DNA of 64,000 nt, taken from positions 310,001 to 374,000 of the forward strand of contig NZ_BMLC01000002.1 of assembly GCF_014645015.1 (NCBI RefSeq), read 5' to 3'. This document shows, one piece after another, positions 23,269 through 33,897 of this stretch. Position 1 is the first letter of the stretch; every line of letters starts with the position of its first letter. This stretch comes from Salinibacterium xinjiangense. Lineage in GTDB: Bacteria; Actinomycetota; Actinomycetes; Actinomycetales; Microbacteriaceae. Below the pieces are notes generated by a model. It was not told the origin of the DNA. It made no database searches and worked only from the letters and a program-made list of their open reading frames with translations. The position numbers and the translations under genes are program-made.

Positions 23269-25458
23269 ATGCCGACAACGCGCACGCTTGAGACTGGGGT
23301 CGACTGGGTCGAGATCACCAGCACCACCGATGACTGGAAAGCGGCGGATCCCTCTCTGCTGGCATCGATGCTCGGCCAGCTGCATCTCATCCGTGCCTTC
23401 GAGGAGACGGTTCTCGAACTGGCGGGCGAGGGGCTCGTGCATGGCCCGGCGCACTCCAGCATCGGCCAGGAGGGTGGAGCAGTCGGTTCCATCATCGGCT
23501 TGCGCTCGACCGACGGGGTGAACGGTTCGCACCGCGGTCACCACCAGTTCCTCGCGAAAGCTATTACCCACGTGAGCGCCGGTCGGCTCGATCTGGATTC
23601 CCTCGTCAACCCGCAGATCCAGACCGTGCTGCAACGCACTCTCGCCGAGATCCTCGGACTAGCGCAGGGATTCTGTCGCGGGCGCGGAGGCTCGATGCAC
23701 CTCCAGTGGTTCGAGGCCGGCGCGCTCGGCACCAACGCGATTGTCGGCGGTGGCGCGGCCATGGCGGCAGGCAACGCCTGGGCCCAGAAACACGGCGGCA
23801 CGACAGACCTCACCATCAACTACTTCGGCGATGGGGCGAGCCAGATCGGCTCGGTGCTCGAAAGCATGAATCTCGCGGCCGCGTGGAAACTTCCCGTCGC
23901 CTTCTTCATCGAGAACAACCTCTACGCCGTATCGACCCGAGCCGAAGAGGTCACAGCCGATCCGCGTTTCTCCGTTCGCGGCCAGGGTTTCGGCATCCCG
24001 TCCTGGCGGGTCGACGGCATGGATCCACTGGCCGTCTACCTCGCGACCGAGCAGGCCGCAGAGCGCATGCGCCGGGGAGACGGGCCCGCGATCATCGAGG
24101 TCGAGGTATACCGGTTCTTCCACCAGAACGGTCCATACCCCGGCAGTGCATTCGGCTACCGCGAGAAGGACGAAGAGGCGTCATGGCGCGCCCGGGACCC
24201 GCTCGACCGGGTTGCACGCGAGATGATCGCCCTTGGGCTCATCAATCAGGCCGGCGTCGATGCCGTGCGCGCCCAGGCGCAGTCGGCGATGGTCGGCGCC
24301 GCAGGGGAATTGCTCGAACCTGACCCCCAGGCATCCGGCAAACGCCGAATCCGCGCCGCACTGTGGCCTGATGTCGGCTTCGTCAACGTGGGCGTGCGCG
24401 GCGACGGCGGCGAACTCGCGGACGCGAAGGTCGACGACCCGCTCACCTATACCGGTGCCTGGCGTGATGTGAAGTTCGTCGATGCCGTCGCCCAGGTCAT
24501 GGATCGCCGCATGGAACAGGATGATCGCATCGTGGTCATGGGCGAAGACGTGCACCGACTCAGCGGAGGCACGAACGGCGCCACGAAGGGTCTCTTCAAG
24601 AAGTACGGGGAAGACCGTGTGATCGGAACCCCCATCAGCGAGAACGCCTTCACGGGGCTCGGGGCCGGTCTCGCGCTGGACGGACGATTCCGGCCTGTCA
24701 TCGAGTTCATGTACCCGGACTTCATGTGGGTCGCCGCCGACCAGGTGTTCAACCAGATCGGTAAAGCGAGGCACATGTTCGGCGGAGACAACGCCGTGCC
24801 ACTCGTTCTTCGCACCAAGGTGGCCATGGGCTCGGGGTACGGGTCGCAACACCTCATGGACCCGGCCGGCATCTTCGCGACCAGCCCGGGTTGGCGCATC
24901 GTCGCCCCGTCGACGGCGGCTGACTACGTGGGTCTGATGAACGCAGCGCTCATGCTCCAGGATCCGGTGCTCGTCATCGAGCACGTCGATCTCTATGCCC
25001 TGCCCGACAGGGTTCCCGAGGGTGACCTCGACTACGTCCTGCTGCCGGGTCACGCCGCGATCCGCCGGGCGGGCAACGAGGTGACCGTCATCAGCTACCT
25101 CTCGATGGTGCGCCACGCACTCGAAGCGGTTGAGCAGTCCGGCATCGACGCCGAGGTGATCGACCTGCGCTGGCTCGACCGCGCATCCATCGACTGGGAC
25201 ACGATCGGTGAGAGCATCCGCAAGACGAACAGCGTGCTGATCGTCGAGCAGGGCGCCCAGGGCACCTCCTACGGCGCCTGGTTGTCCGACGAGATCCAGC
25301 GACGATTCTTCGACTGGCTCGACCAGCCGATCGAGCGGGTGACGGGATCCGAGGCGTCGCCGAGCATCTCCCGGGTGCTCGAGCGTGCGGCGATCGCGCG
25401 CACCGAAGAGGTCGTCGCCGGCCTCGAGCGAATCCGCACTGGGCTGGGGCAGCGCTGA
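23269..25458 (+). CDS. Thiamine-diphosphate dehydrogenase E1, alpha and beta subunits fused
   Basis: 729 aa from ATG 23269. Residues 1 to about 375 are the E1 alpha part with the ThDP motif NYFGDGASQIG...NN (GDG-N25-NN type). Residues about 400-729 are the transketolase-like E1 beta part (VMGEDVHRLSGG, IGTPISENAFTGLGAGLAL, GSGYGSQHLMDP). Together they decarboxylate a 2-oxo acid, or cleave acetoin, and transfer the acyl group to lipoyl-E2. In acetoin, branched-chain and many pyruvate complexes alpha and beta are separate; here they are one chain. E2 overlaps its stop by TGATG. No E3 gene is near. Confidence 0.9.
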   Translation: MPTTRTLETGVDWVEITSTTDDWKAADPSLLASMLGQLHLIRAFEETVLELAGEGLVHGPAHSSIGQEGGAVGSIIGLRSTDGVNGSHRGHHQFLAKAITHVSAGRLDLDSLVNPQIQTVLQRTLAEILGLAQGFCRGRGGSMHLQWFEAGALGTNAIVGGGAAMAAGNAWAQKHGGTTDLTINYFGDGASQIGSVLESMNLAAAWKLPVAFFIENNLYAVSTRAEEVTADPRFSVRGQGFGIPSWRVDGMDPLAVYLATEQAAERMRRGDGPAIIEVEVYRFFHQNGPYPGSAFGYREKDEEASWRARDPLDRVAREMIALGLINQAGVDAVRAQAQSAMVGAAGELLEPDPQASGKRRIRAALWPDVGFVNVGVRGDGGELADAKVDDPLTYTGAWRDVKFVDAVAQVMDRRMEQDDRIVVMGEDVHRLSGGTNGATKGLFKKYGEDRVIGTPISENAFTGLGAGLALDGRFRPVIEFMYPDFMWVAADQVFNQIGKARHMFGGDNAVPLVLRTKVAMGSGYGSQHLMDPAGIFATSPGWRIVAPSTAADYVGLMNAALMLQDPVLVIEHVDLYALPDRVPEGDLDYVLLPGHAAIRRAGNEVTVISYLSMVRHALEAVEQSGIDAEVIDLRWLDRASIDWDTIGESIRKTNSVLIVEQGAQGTSYGAWLSDEIQRRFFDWLDQPIERVTGSEASPSISRVLERAAIARTEEVVAGLERIRTGLGQR

Positions 25459-26726
25459 TGGCTACCATCATCCGGATGCCGGAGGTTCTCGCCAACTCGG
25501 GCGAGGCGGCGATCCAGACCTGGCTCGTGACCCTCGGGCAGTCCGTCGAGGTCGGCGTACCGCTGGCCGAAGTCGAGACCGAGAAGGCGATCGTCGAATA
25601 CGCCTCGGAGACCTCGGGCACTGTTTTGAAGCTGCTCGTCGAGGAGGGCGTGCAGGTGAAGGTCGGTGACCCGATCGCCGTCCTGGGTGCCGAGGGCGAG
25701 AACATCGACAACCTCGAGTCGCCCGCTCCGGAGGTCGCAACAGCCCCGACCGTTTCTGCGCCCGAGCCTGAAACGGCACCAGAGCGGGCCCCATCACCCG
25801 TGGCGGGCGTCCCGGTCGAGGTGCCTGCGGCTGATCCGGTTCAGCATGCCGCGACCGGCGCCGCCGGAGACCGCAGGTTCGTCAGCCCGCTGGTGCGGCG
25901 ACTCGCTCGGGAACGCGGGGTCGACCTCGCGAGCCTGACTGGCACGGGACCTGGTGGACGCGTGGTCAGGGCCGACCTCGATCGGGTACCGGAACCCGCA
26001 GCCCCGGTGGTCACCGCGGCCCCTGCCGTGGCATCCGGAACAGAAGAGGCCTTCGTCGACGTGCCGCACACGGGCATGCGCCGTGCCATCGCGCGCCGGC
26101 TCACCGAGAGCAAGTCGACGGTGCCGCACTTTTACCTCGTGGCGGACTGTCATGTCGACCAGTTGATCGCCCTGAGAAAAGCGGTCAACGAAAGCGCGAG
26201 CGTCAAGGTGTCGCTCAACGACTTTGTCCTGAAGGCGGCGGCGTTTGCGCTGATGGATGTTCCCGAAGCGAACGTGACGTGGGGTGAGACTGCGACGCGG
26301 CAGTACTCCACTGTCGACATGTCGGTCGCGGTGTCGATCGATGGTGGGCTCGTGACCCCAGTGCTTCGATCCGTCGAAAAGCAGTCGTTGACGGAGATCG
26401 CGCGAAATGTCGCAGACCTCGCCGAGCGAGCCCGTGCCGGCCGGCTCAAGCAGCACGAGCTCGAGGGCGGCAGCTTTGCGGTCTCCAACCTCGGCATGTT
26501 CGGGGTCACCGAGTTCTCGGCAATCATCAACCCTCCGCAGTCGGCCATTCTCGCCATCGGTCTTGCTCGCCAGCAGGCGATCGTCGTCGACGGGGAACTT
26601 GCCATCGGCTCGATCATGACCGTCACTCTTTCGGCAGATCATCGGGCCCTGGACGGCGCGCTCGCGGCCCGGTGGCTCGCTGCATTCGTGAAACGGATTG
26701 AGAGCCCGCTGGGAATGCTCGTCTAA
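25458..26726 (+). CDS. Dihydrolipoamide acyltransferase E2
   Basis: 422 aa. N-terminal lipoyl domain (lipoyl Lys in EVETEKAIVEYASETSG, about residue 42), Pro/Ala linker, peripheral-subunit-binding domain (FVSPLVRRLARERGVDL) and catalytic domain ending with DHRALDGALAARW (catalytic His-Asp). Transfers the acyl group from the fused E1 to CoA in the cytosolic complex. The stop overlaps the convergent DUF4032 gene stop. The E3 (lipoamide dehydrogenase) must come from elsewhere in the genome. Confidence 0.92.
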   Translation: MATIIRMPEVLANSGEAAIQTWLVTLGQSVEVGVPLAEVETEKAIVEYASETSGTVLKLLVEEGVQVKVGDPIAVLGAEGENIDNLESPAPEVATAPTVSAPEPETAPERAPSPVAGVPVEVPAADPVQHAATGAAGDRRFVSPLVRRLARERGVDLASLTGTGPGGRVVRADLDRVPEPAAPVVTAAPAVASGTEEAFVDVPHTGMRRAIARRLTESKSTVPHFYLVADCHVDQLIALRKAVNESASVKVSLNDFVLKAAAFALMDVPEANVTWGETATRQYSTVDMSVAVSIDGGLVTPVLRSVEKQSLTEIARNVADLAERARAGRLKQHELEGGSFAVSNLGMFGVTEFSAIINPPQSAILAIGLARQQAIVVDGELAIGSIMTVTLSADHRALDGALAARWLAAFVKRIESPLGMLV

Positions 26727-28000
26727 ACCTTCGAGCGCCAGTCACTCGCGTCGATGACCGGCGTCGGGAGCGTGTACGTGCCCGTCGGCGGGTCGATCAT
26801 GGTCGCCTCATCGCGGCGGTGCTGCAGCACGTTCTCGATGTAGCTCGAGACCGCCTCGGCCAGAGGGATATCGCGGGACTCGTTCTGCGCGAGGTACCAC
26901 CGGTGATCGAGCAGTTGGTGGAAGATCTCCGCGGGCTCCAGCTTGCCCCGCAGCTCCTTCGGGATGGCCTGGATGACCGGCTCGAACACCCTCGCGGCCC
27001 ACTCGTGTGACACGACCTCCTCGTCGAGATCCTGCTTTTCGAACGTGGCGCGATACGAGTCGAGGTCGTTGAGCAGTCGTCGCGCCTGGTTCTCCTGTGC
27101 GTCGAGGCCGGTGAGGCGCAGCAGTCGGCGGGAGTGGTGGCCGGCATCCACCACCTTGGGCTGGATGCGCACCTGGGTTCCAGACTCGTCGGTCTTGATG
27201 GCGAGCTCTTCGATGTCGAACCCGAGCTCGTTGAGCCGCTCCACGCGCTGGTGGATGCGCCAGCGTTCGGACTGGTCGAACTCCTCGGACGCTGTGAGTT
27301 CTTTCCAGAGCGTGCGGTAGCGGGCGACGATCCCGTTGCTGATCTCGACGGGGTCGATGTCATCGTCCAGGCGTCCTCCTGCCTGCAGGTCGAGAAGCTC
27401 GCCGGCCATATTGACCCTGGCGATCTCCAGGTCGTTCTCGCGCTGGCCATTCGACAGGCCGCTGTAGAGCTTGCCGGTCTCGGCGTCGACGAGGTAGGCG
27501 GCGAACGCGCCAGCATCCCTGCGGAAGAGTGTGTTGGAGAGTGACACATCGCCCCAGAAGAAACCGACGATGTGCAGTCTGACGAGCAGCACCGCGAGAG
27601 CGTCGACCAGCCTGGTCGCGGTCTCGGGCCGCAGGCTCTGGGAGTAGACGGCTCGATATGGCAGGGAGAAGCGGAGGTGCCGCGTGACGAGCACCGATTC
27701 GAGTGGCTCACCGGTGTCTGTGGTGCGGTTCGTGATTACCGCGAGCGGGTCGACGCAGGGGATGTCGAGCCGCTGGAGGTTTCGCAGCATGTCGTATTCT
27801 TTGCGGGCGAGTTCTGCTGATGTCTCTTTGATGGCGACCACGTAGCCGCTGAGATTCACGAAACGCACGAGGTGCCGGGAGATGCCTTTGGGCAATGCGG
27901 CGATCGTGTCTTCCGGCCAGGTCTCCAGTGGCAACGACCAGGGTAGGTCCAGGAGGGCCGGATCGACGGTCGCTGCGGTGATGTTCAAAGAGCCGCTCAT
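26723..28000 (-). CDS. DUF4032 protein with kinase-like N-terminal fold
   Basis: 425 aa. The N-terminal 220 residues carry a lipopolysaccharide-kinase-like pattern: VVAIKETSAELARKEYDML (Lys and Glu), a HIVGFFWGDVSLSNTLFR catalytic loop (usually H-D-N; here W-G-D--N) and AYLVDAETGKLY (DxE). The C-terminal part (about 250-400) is the DUF4032 region. Common in actinobacteria, function unknown. Its 3' end overlaps the E2 stop by three bases, marking the right border of the catabolic locus. Confidence 0.85.
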   Translation of the reverse strand: MSGSLNITAATVDPALLDLPWSLPLETWPEDTIAALPKGISRHLVRFVNLSGYVVAIKETSAELARKEYDMLRNLQRLDIPCVDPLAVITNRTTDTGEPLESVLVTRHLRFSLPYRAVYSQSLRPETATRLVDALAVLLVRLHIVGFFWGDVSLSNTLFRRDAGAFAAYLVDAETGKLYSGLSNGQRENDLEIARVNMAGELLDLQAGGRLDDDIDPVEISNGIVARYRTLWKELTASEEFDQSERWRIHQRVERLNELGFDIEELAIKTDESGTQVRIQPKVVDAGHHSRRLLRLTGLDAQENQARRLLNDLDSYRATFEKQDLDEEVVSHEWAARVFEPVIQAIPKELRGKLEPAEIFHQLLDHRWYLAQNESRDIPLAEAVSSYIENVLQHRRDEATMIDPPTGTYTLPTPVIDASDWRSKV

Positions 28001-28016
28001 GGTGTCCTTAAAGACG

Positions 28017-28051
28017 GATCGAGCCTGCCGGGAAATCCGACAGGCCCGATC
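28017..28051 (-). terminator. Hairpin terminator after the sugar ABC ATPase gene
   Basis: Arms 28017-28031 and 28037-28051 pair over 15 positions with two G-T wobbles. On the minus strand it is followed by GTCTTTAAG, a weak T-tract. It lies between the ABC ATPase stop (28064) and the DUF4032 start (28000). Confidence 0.6.
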
Positions 28052-28063
28052 GTTGTCAAATAC

Positions 28064-29161
<1,098 letters not shown>

Positions 29162-29180
29162 GACTTCAAACGCTCCTTCA

Positions 29181-29245
29181 CCGGCAGGTACGTGCCGGAC
29201 GATCCTTAGTGAATGGAAGTGGTGACAGTGCCACCACCTTTTATT
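29181..29245. promoter_or_regulatory. Divergent promoter region of the sugar ATPase with inverted repeats
   Basis: GTGGTG (29219-29224) and CACCAC (29232-29237) form an inverted repeat beside an AT-rich stretch that reads CATAAT on the minus strand, a good -10 for the ATPase gene. The repeat falls at or just after the expected start point, where a repressor would act. A second short repeat, CCGGCA/TGCCGG (29181-29198), lies in the leader. On the plus strand the first repeat is followed by CTTTTATT and could act as a terminator, but no gene points at it. Confidence 0.45.
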
Positions 29246-29349
29246 ATGGCACCCGAAGCGGGGCCATAGTGATCGCGTTTGGGCATTACACAGGCATCCC
29301 TCGTAGAATTCCACAGGCGCGTCGCTCCTGACGCGCATGTGCCGACCTG

Positions 29350-30285
29350 ATGAATGAGGATCGATTGAGCAACGTCACACCCGGCGACGGGCGGCTCTCG
29401 AAGAACGAGAAGCGCGAAGCCGCACGCGATAAGGCCCGAATTCTTCGCGAAGACCAGAAGAAGAAAGATCGCCGCACGAAGTTCCTGTTGCAGGGAGGAA
29501 TCATCCTCGCCTCGCTTGCGACCGTGGCTGTCATCGCTCTCATGATCGTCAACTCCGTTCGACCCGTCGGCCCCGGTCCGCAGAACATGGCCAGCGACGG
29601 CATCCAGATCTCCCAGGGTTCCATCGCCACCGAGACCCCCGCGCTGAAGTCGGATGACAAGCCGGTTGCGAATAAGAGGGACGAGGCAGCGGGCATCCTC
29701 GACATCCAGATGTATGTCGATTACCTTTGCCCGGTCTGCGGTGACTTCGAGAAGACCAACGGCGAGTACATCTCGAGCCTGATGGAGAACGGTAAGACGA
29801 CGGTCGAGATCCACCCGATCACGATCCTCGATCGACTGTCGCAGGGTACGAAGTACTCGACGAGAGCAGCCAATGCCGCGGCCTGTGTTGCGAACTACTC
29901 GCCCAACCAGTTCTACGACTTCCATAATCTGCTCTATGCGAACCAGCCGGCCGAGAACACCACTGGCCTCACCGACGACCAACTGATCGAGTTCGCGACG
30001 CAGGCGAAGGTTGAGTCCGCCAGCGATGTCTCGGCGTGTATCAACGACCAGGAATTCAAGTCGTGGGTGAACGCATCGACGGCCCGTGCGCTCAACGGCC
30101 CGATCCCGAACTCGAACATCGACAAGGTGCAGGGCACCCCCACCGTGCTCGTGAATGGACTCAAGTACGAAGGTTCGGTTTCTGACCTCGCCTCGTTCCA
30201 GGCCTTCGTGCTGCAGGCCACCGGAGCCGACTTCAACGAGCAGTCGACCCCGACTCCGACCCCGTCGGCAGTGCCCGCGCCGTAA
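29350..30285 (+). CDS. Membrane-anchored DsbA-like thioredoxin-fold protein
   Basis: 311 aa. A charged cytoplasmic N-terminus (about 45 residues), one membrane helix ([20 protein letters not shown]), then an extracytoplasmic thioredoxin fold with the active site [11 protein letters not shown] (CPVC) and a cis-Pro loop [11 protein letters not shown]. It probably forms or isomerises disulfides in secreted proteins. The tail is low complexity (TPTPTPSA). Two further Cys (AAACVAN, VSACIND) could form the second disulfide seen in such proteins. Confidence 0.87.
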   Translation: MNEDRLSNVTPGDGRLSKNEKREAARDKARILREDQKKKDRRTKFLLQGGIILASLATVAVIALMIVNSVRPVGPGPQNMASDGIQISQGSIATETPALKSDDKPVANKRDEAAGILDIQMYVDYLCPVCGDFEKTNGEYISSLMENGKTTVEIHPITILDRLSQGTKYSTRAANAAACVANYSPNQFYDFHNLLYANQPAENTTGLTDDQLIEFATQAKVESASDVSACINDQEFKSWVNASTARALNGPIPNSNIDKVQGTPTVLVNGLKYEGSVSDLASFQAFVLQATGADFNEQSTPTPTPSAVPAP

Positions 30286-30302
30286 TCCAGGCTGGTCGCG
30301 CG

Positions 30303-30342
30303 ATCGCCCTCGAGGTGCGCCACGGTGCAGCTCGGGGGCGAT
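30303..30342 (+). terminator. Stem-loop downstream of the DsbA-like gene
   Basis: A 12-bp stem (30303-30314 with 30331-30342, one wobble) with a 16-nt loop that can itself pair. No clear T-run follows, so it may attenuate rather than stop transcription into msrA. Confidence 0.5.
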
Positions 30343-30436
30343 TCCCAGTTGCACCGGGAACTATTTACCCTCAGTGACTGTTCTCACCCATGAGGGTCGC
30401 AGCCGGCGGCCCACACAATACGAAGGAGGCCTGATC

Positions 30437-30943
30437 ATGGCCACTACTGAGCGCGCAGTTCTTGCCGGTGGATGTTTCTGGGGGGCGCAGCAGTTGCTGC
30501 GTCGTCGACCAGGAGTCATCTCCACCCGCGTCGGCTATTCCGGGGGCGACACCCCCAACGCGACCTACCGCAACCACGGCGATCACGCCGAAAGCGTGGA
30601 GGTCATCTTCGACCCGTCGCTGATCTCGTATCGCGACGTGCTGGAGTTCTTCTTCCAGATCCATGACCCTTCGACGATAGACCGCCAGGGCAACGACGTA
30701 GGCCGTGGATACCGCTCCGCGATTTTCTTCGAGAATGACGAGCAGCAGAGGGTCGCCCGTGACACGATCGCCGACGTCGACGCGTCCGGCCTCTGGCCGG
30801 GCAAGGTCGTCACCGAGGTCGAGCCCGTTGGCGGATTCTGGCTGGCAGAGGAAGAGCACCAGGACTACCTCGAGGTGCGTCCGAACGGATACACCTGCCA
30901 CTCGATCCGACCGGGCTGGAAACTGCCTCACCGCGACGAGTAG
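30437..30943 (+). CDS. msrA: Peptide methionine (S)-S-oxide reductase
   Basis: 168 aa from ATG 30437 with AAGGAGG 7 bp upstream. The active-site motif GCFWGAQQ near residue 13 holds the catalytic Cys; [19 protein letters not shown] and [13 protein letters not shown] are the substrate-binding segments. It repairs oxidised methionine in the cytosol. No CPG resolving motif at the C-terminus is obvious; a Cys in YTCHSIRP may resolve. An msrB lies 9 kb away. A strong terminator follows. Confidence 0.94.
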   Translation: MATTERAVLAGGCFWGAQQLLRRRPGVISTRVGYSGGDTPNATYRNHGDHAESVEVIFDPSLISYRDVLEFFFQIHDPSTIDRQGNDVGRGYRSAIFFENDEQQRVARDTIADVDASGLWPGKVVTEVEPVGGFWLAEEEHQDYLEVRPNGYTCHSIRPGWKLPHRDE

Positions 30944-30948
30944 AACCT

Positions 30949-30987
30949 CAGTGACGGGTCGTCCTGGGGCGATCCGTCACTGCTTTT
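30949..30987. terminator. Terminator between msrA and nhaA
   Basis: 13-nt arms 30949-30961 and 30970-30982 pair with one G-T wobble around an 8-nt loop, followed by CTTTT. The right arm overlaps the nhaA stop codon, so it serves both convergent genes. Confidence 0.8.
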
Positions 30988-32257
30988 GCTGCAGTAAGCG
31001 GGTGTAGTGCTTGTTCCTGATACTCAGGATGATGCCGCCGATAACCGCGGCAATAAGGGATCCGGCGAGCACACCTACCTTGACGTGGTCGTCGGATTCG
31101 CTGCCGGCACCGAACGAGAGCTCGCCGACGAGCAGCGACACCGTAAAGCCGATACCGGCGATGAACGCCATGCCGATCATGTCGATCCATTTCAGGCTCG
31201 AATCAATGGCCAGCCCAGGCAGGCGGGTGACGAGAAATGTCGTCCCCGTGATGCCGATCGCCTTGCCCAGCACCAGGCCGGCGATGATTCCGATGGCGAT
31301 CGGGTCGCCGAACGCCTCACCGAGCCCATCGAGACCGCCGACGGCCACGCCAGCGGCGAAGAAGGCGAAGATCGGCACAGCGACCCCGGATGACACCGAG
31401 CTCCACCGGTCGGCGAAGTGGGCGGCGAGGCCTTCGTAGACCGGCTCGCCCGCGGTATCCTTGCCGACTTCGACGCGCGCCCTGCGGGTCGCGATGACGG
31501 GGACGGCAAATCCGAGCAGCACCCCGGCGACAGTCGCGTGAATTCCGGAGGCATGCACGAGCCCCCAGGTGACCAGGGCCAGCGGAAGCAGGATCCAGAT
31601 GCTTCGAACGCCACGCTGCACAGCCAGCGTGAAGATCGCGAGCGGAATGATGGCGAGCAGCAGGATGAGCGGTTGTAGGTCGTCGGTGTAGAAGATGGCG
31701 ATGATCGAGATCGCGAGCAGGTCATCGACGACAGCGAGTGTCAGCAGGAAGGTGCGCAGCGCCGGTGGCAGGTTTCGGCCGACCACCGCGATCACCGCGA
31801 CGGCGAAGGCGATGTCGGTTGCCGCGGGGATCGCCCATCCGTTGATCGCTTCACCGCCGACGCTCGAGACGACCGCGACGTAAATCAGTGCGGGCACCGC
31901 GACGCCGCCGATCGCGGCGGCGATGGGCAGGATCGCGGTTTGCGGCCTCCGCAGCTTGCCCGCGACGAACTCTTCCTTCAGCTCCAGGCCCACCACGAAG
32001 AAGAAGATGGCGAGCAGGCCGTCGGCCGCCCAGGATCCCACCGAGAGATTGAGATGCAGCGCCTCTGGCCCGAAGGTGAAGTCACGCAACGCTTCGTAGA
32101 ACCCGGCAGCGGGGGAGTTGGCGAGAATGAGCGCCAACACAGTGGCTCCGAGCAGAAGCGCACCGCCGACGGTGTCTTGTTTGAGCGACTGGTGGATGCC
32201 CGACCAGATCGAGTGTGGCTGCTGGTGACGGAAAGAGTCATCCGGTTCGTGTGACAT
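30977..32257 (-). CDS. nhaA: Na+/H+ antiporter NhaA
   Basis: 426 aa with about twelve membrane segments. The ion site is visible in [14 protein letters not shown] and [12 protein letters not shown] (the paired Asp of the NhaA core), and [16 protein letters not shown] is the conserved cytoplasmic segment. It exchanges sodium for protons in pH and salt homeostasis. The start at 32257 follows AAAGGTG. It lies 122 bp downstream of a potassium transporter gene in the same direction. Confidence 0.93.
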   Translation of the reverse strand: MSHEPDDSFRHQQPHSIWSGIHQSLKQDTVGGALLLGATVLALILANSPAAGFYEALRDFTFGPEALHLNLSVGSWAADGLLAIFFFVVGLELKEEFVAGKLRRPQTAILPIAAAIGGVAVPALIYVAVVSSVGGEAINGWAIPAATDIAFAVAVIAVVGRNLPPALRTFLLTLAVVDDLLAISIIAIFYTDDLQPLILLLAIIPLAIFTLAVQRGVRSIWILLPLALVTWGLVHASGIHATVAGVLLGFAVPVIATRRARVEVGKDTAGEPVYEGLAAHFADRWSSVSSGVAVPIFAFFAAGVAVGGLDGLGEAFGDPIAIGIIAGLVLGKAIGITGTTFLVTRLPGLAIDSSLKWIDMIGMAFIAGIGFTVSLLVGELSFGAGSESDDHVKVGVLAGSLIAAVIGGIILSIRNKHYTRLLQQKQ

Positions 32258-32339
32258 GTGAACACCTTTCGGGAGCGGTCGTCGAAACGGGCGACTCCGC
32301 GGTCACCCCGCCCACCAGACTTTGCGGGATACCAGATCC

Positions 32340-32353
32340 AGCTTAGCTAAGCT
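32340..32353. promoter_or_regulatory. 14-bp palindrome upstream of nhaA
   Basis: AGCTTAGCTAAGCT is a perfect palindrome between the potassium transporter stop and the nhaA start. It may be an operator or part of the nhaA promoter; no regulator is known. Confidence 0.35.
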
Positions 32354-32379
32354 CCCGCTGGGAACCGGCCCGGTGATCA

Positions 32380-33747
32380 TCAACCGATGATGGGTCGCTC
32401 TTCGGGAAGGTTGTAAAACAGGTTGCGCTGCTTGAGGGCGAGAGCGGCCGCGAGCCCGACGGGGCCGATTCGACCCGCGAGCATAATCAGGCTGAGCACG
32501 ATCTTTCCGAATCCGTCGAGCTCTGCCGATAACCCCACCGACAGCCCGCAGGTGGCGAAGGCGGAGATGACCTCGAACAGCACCCGTTCGAGAGACGTCC
32601 CGGGGTTCGACGCGAGGATGAGCGAGGTGGCCACGAGCACGAGGGTGGCCCCGAGGAACACCACACTGATCGCGACCCGCAGGCCCTCGCTCGGAATCGA
32701 CCGCCCCGCGACCCTCAGGTCCTTATCGCCCCGAGCCTCGGCGATGATCGCGAGGAACAGCACGGCAAGCGTGGTGACCTTGATGCCACCGGCGGTGGAT
32801 GCCGAACCGCCGCCCACGAACATGAGGGCGTCTGTCAGCAGCAGGGTCACGGAGTTCGACGCCGAGGTATCGATGAGGGCGAATCCACCCGAACGCATCA
32901 TGGTGGACGCGAAGACGGCGTGAATCACCTTCTCGATGGGTGTCTCCCCGCCGATCGTGCCGGGGTTGTTCCACTCGGAGACGCCCCATCCGATGGCACC
33001 CAGAACCAGCAGGGCGGTGGTCACCGAGAGGGTGAGTTTGGTGTGCAGGGTCCAGCGCTTGCGATTCCAGCGCTGCATGATGAGGGTGAGAAAGACCGGG
33101 AATCCGAAACTGCCGACGAAGACACCCAGGGCGATGGGCGTGATGATGAACAGGTTTCCGGCGAGCGGTTCGAGCCCGCCGGCGTGCACCGAGAATCCCG
33201 CGTTATTGAAAGAGGAGATCGCATAGAAAAGGGCATTTCCCGCGCCCTCCCACCAATTCGGCTCGACCAGCAGGAACGGCGGCAGCAGAAGCAGGAACAA
33301 CGCACCTTCGATCGTGAGGGTGGTGAGCACCACGATCCGCAGCAGCGTGCCGACCTCCCCCAGCTTCGACGTGCCGATACTCTGCTGCGCGAACACCTTG
33401 CTCTGCACCCCGAGATGCCGGGTGACGGCACGGGCGAGCAGCAGCGCGATCGTGACGATCCCCAACCCTCCGACCTGAATCCCCAGAAGGATGACGATCT
33501 GGCCGAACAGCGACCAATGGCTCGCAGTATCAAGAGTCGTGAGCCCGGTGACCGTCACGGCAGACACACCTGTGAAGATCGCGTCGATGAGGGGAGTGCC
33601 CCTGGGGTCATCGGTCGAGATCGGCAACGCGAGCAGCGCGCTGAATACGGCGGCGGCAAGCACGAAGACGAGTGCTGCGGCACGGGCGGGGGAGGTGCGG
33701 GCGAATTCCCTGATCGGATGGCGCGGCCCGATTCGCTCCGTAGGCAC
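32380..33747 (-). CDS. Trk/Ktr-type potassium channel subunit
   Basis: 455 aa from GTG 33747, preceded by GGAGG. Four pore repeats with filter glycines: SAVTVTGLTTLD, SFNNAGFSVHAG, STMMRSGGFALID and SAFATCGLSVGL. Inner helices include GGGSASTAGGIKVTTLAVL. It conducts potassium (with sodium in KtrB-type) under control of a cytosolic RCK protein. No trkA/ktrA gene is adjacent, which is unusual because they are commonly paired. Confidence 0.88.
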   Translation of the reverse strand: MPTERIGPRHPIREFARTSPARAAALVFVLAAAVFSALLALPISTDDPRGTPLIDAIFTGVSAVTVTGLTTLDTASHWSLFGQIVILLGIQVGGLGIVTIALLLARAVTRHLGVQSKVFAQQSIGTSKLGEVGTLLRIVVLTTLTIEGALFLLLLPPFLLVEPNWWEGAGNALFYAISSFNNAGFSVHAGGLEPLAGNLFIITPIALGVFVGSFGFPVFLTLIMQRWNRKRWTLHTKLTLSVTTALLVLGAIGWGVSEWNNPGTIGGETPIEKVIHAVFASTMMRSGGFALIDTSASNSVTLLLTDALMFVGGGSASTAGGIKVTTLAVLFLAIIAEARGDKDLRVAGRSIPSEGLRVAISVVFLGATLVLVATSLILASNPGTSLERVLFEVISAFATCGLSVGLSAELDGFGKIVLSLIMLAGRIGPVGLAAALALKQRNLFYNLPEERPIIG

Positions 33748-33897
33748 GTGCCCTCCTCGCGTTGGACGGCTGGGAAATATGCGCCGCGCGTGAGTTTCGA
33801 CTCTAGGGCACGAGCCATCGCACAACGCGAATAATGATCGGCGACAGCAGAGGCCCACCCTCGCGGAGGGCGAGACGAAAGGCGGGGCCGGCGCGAG

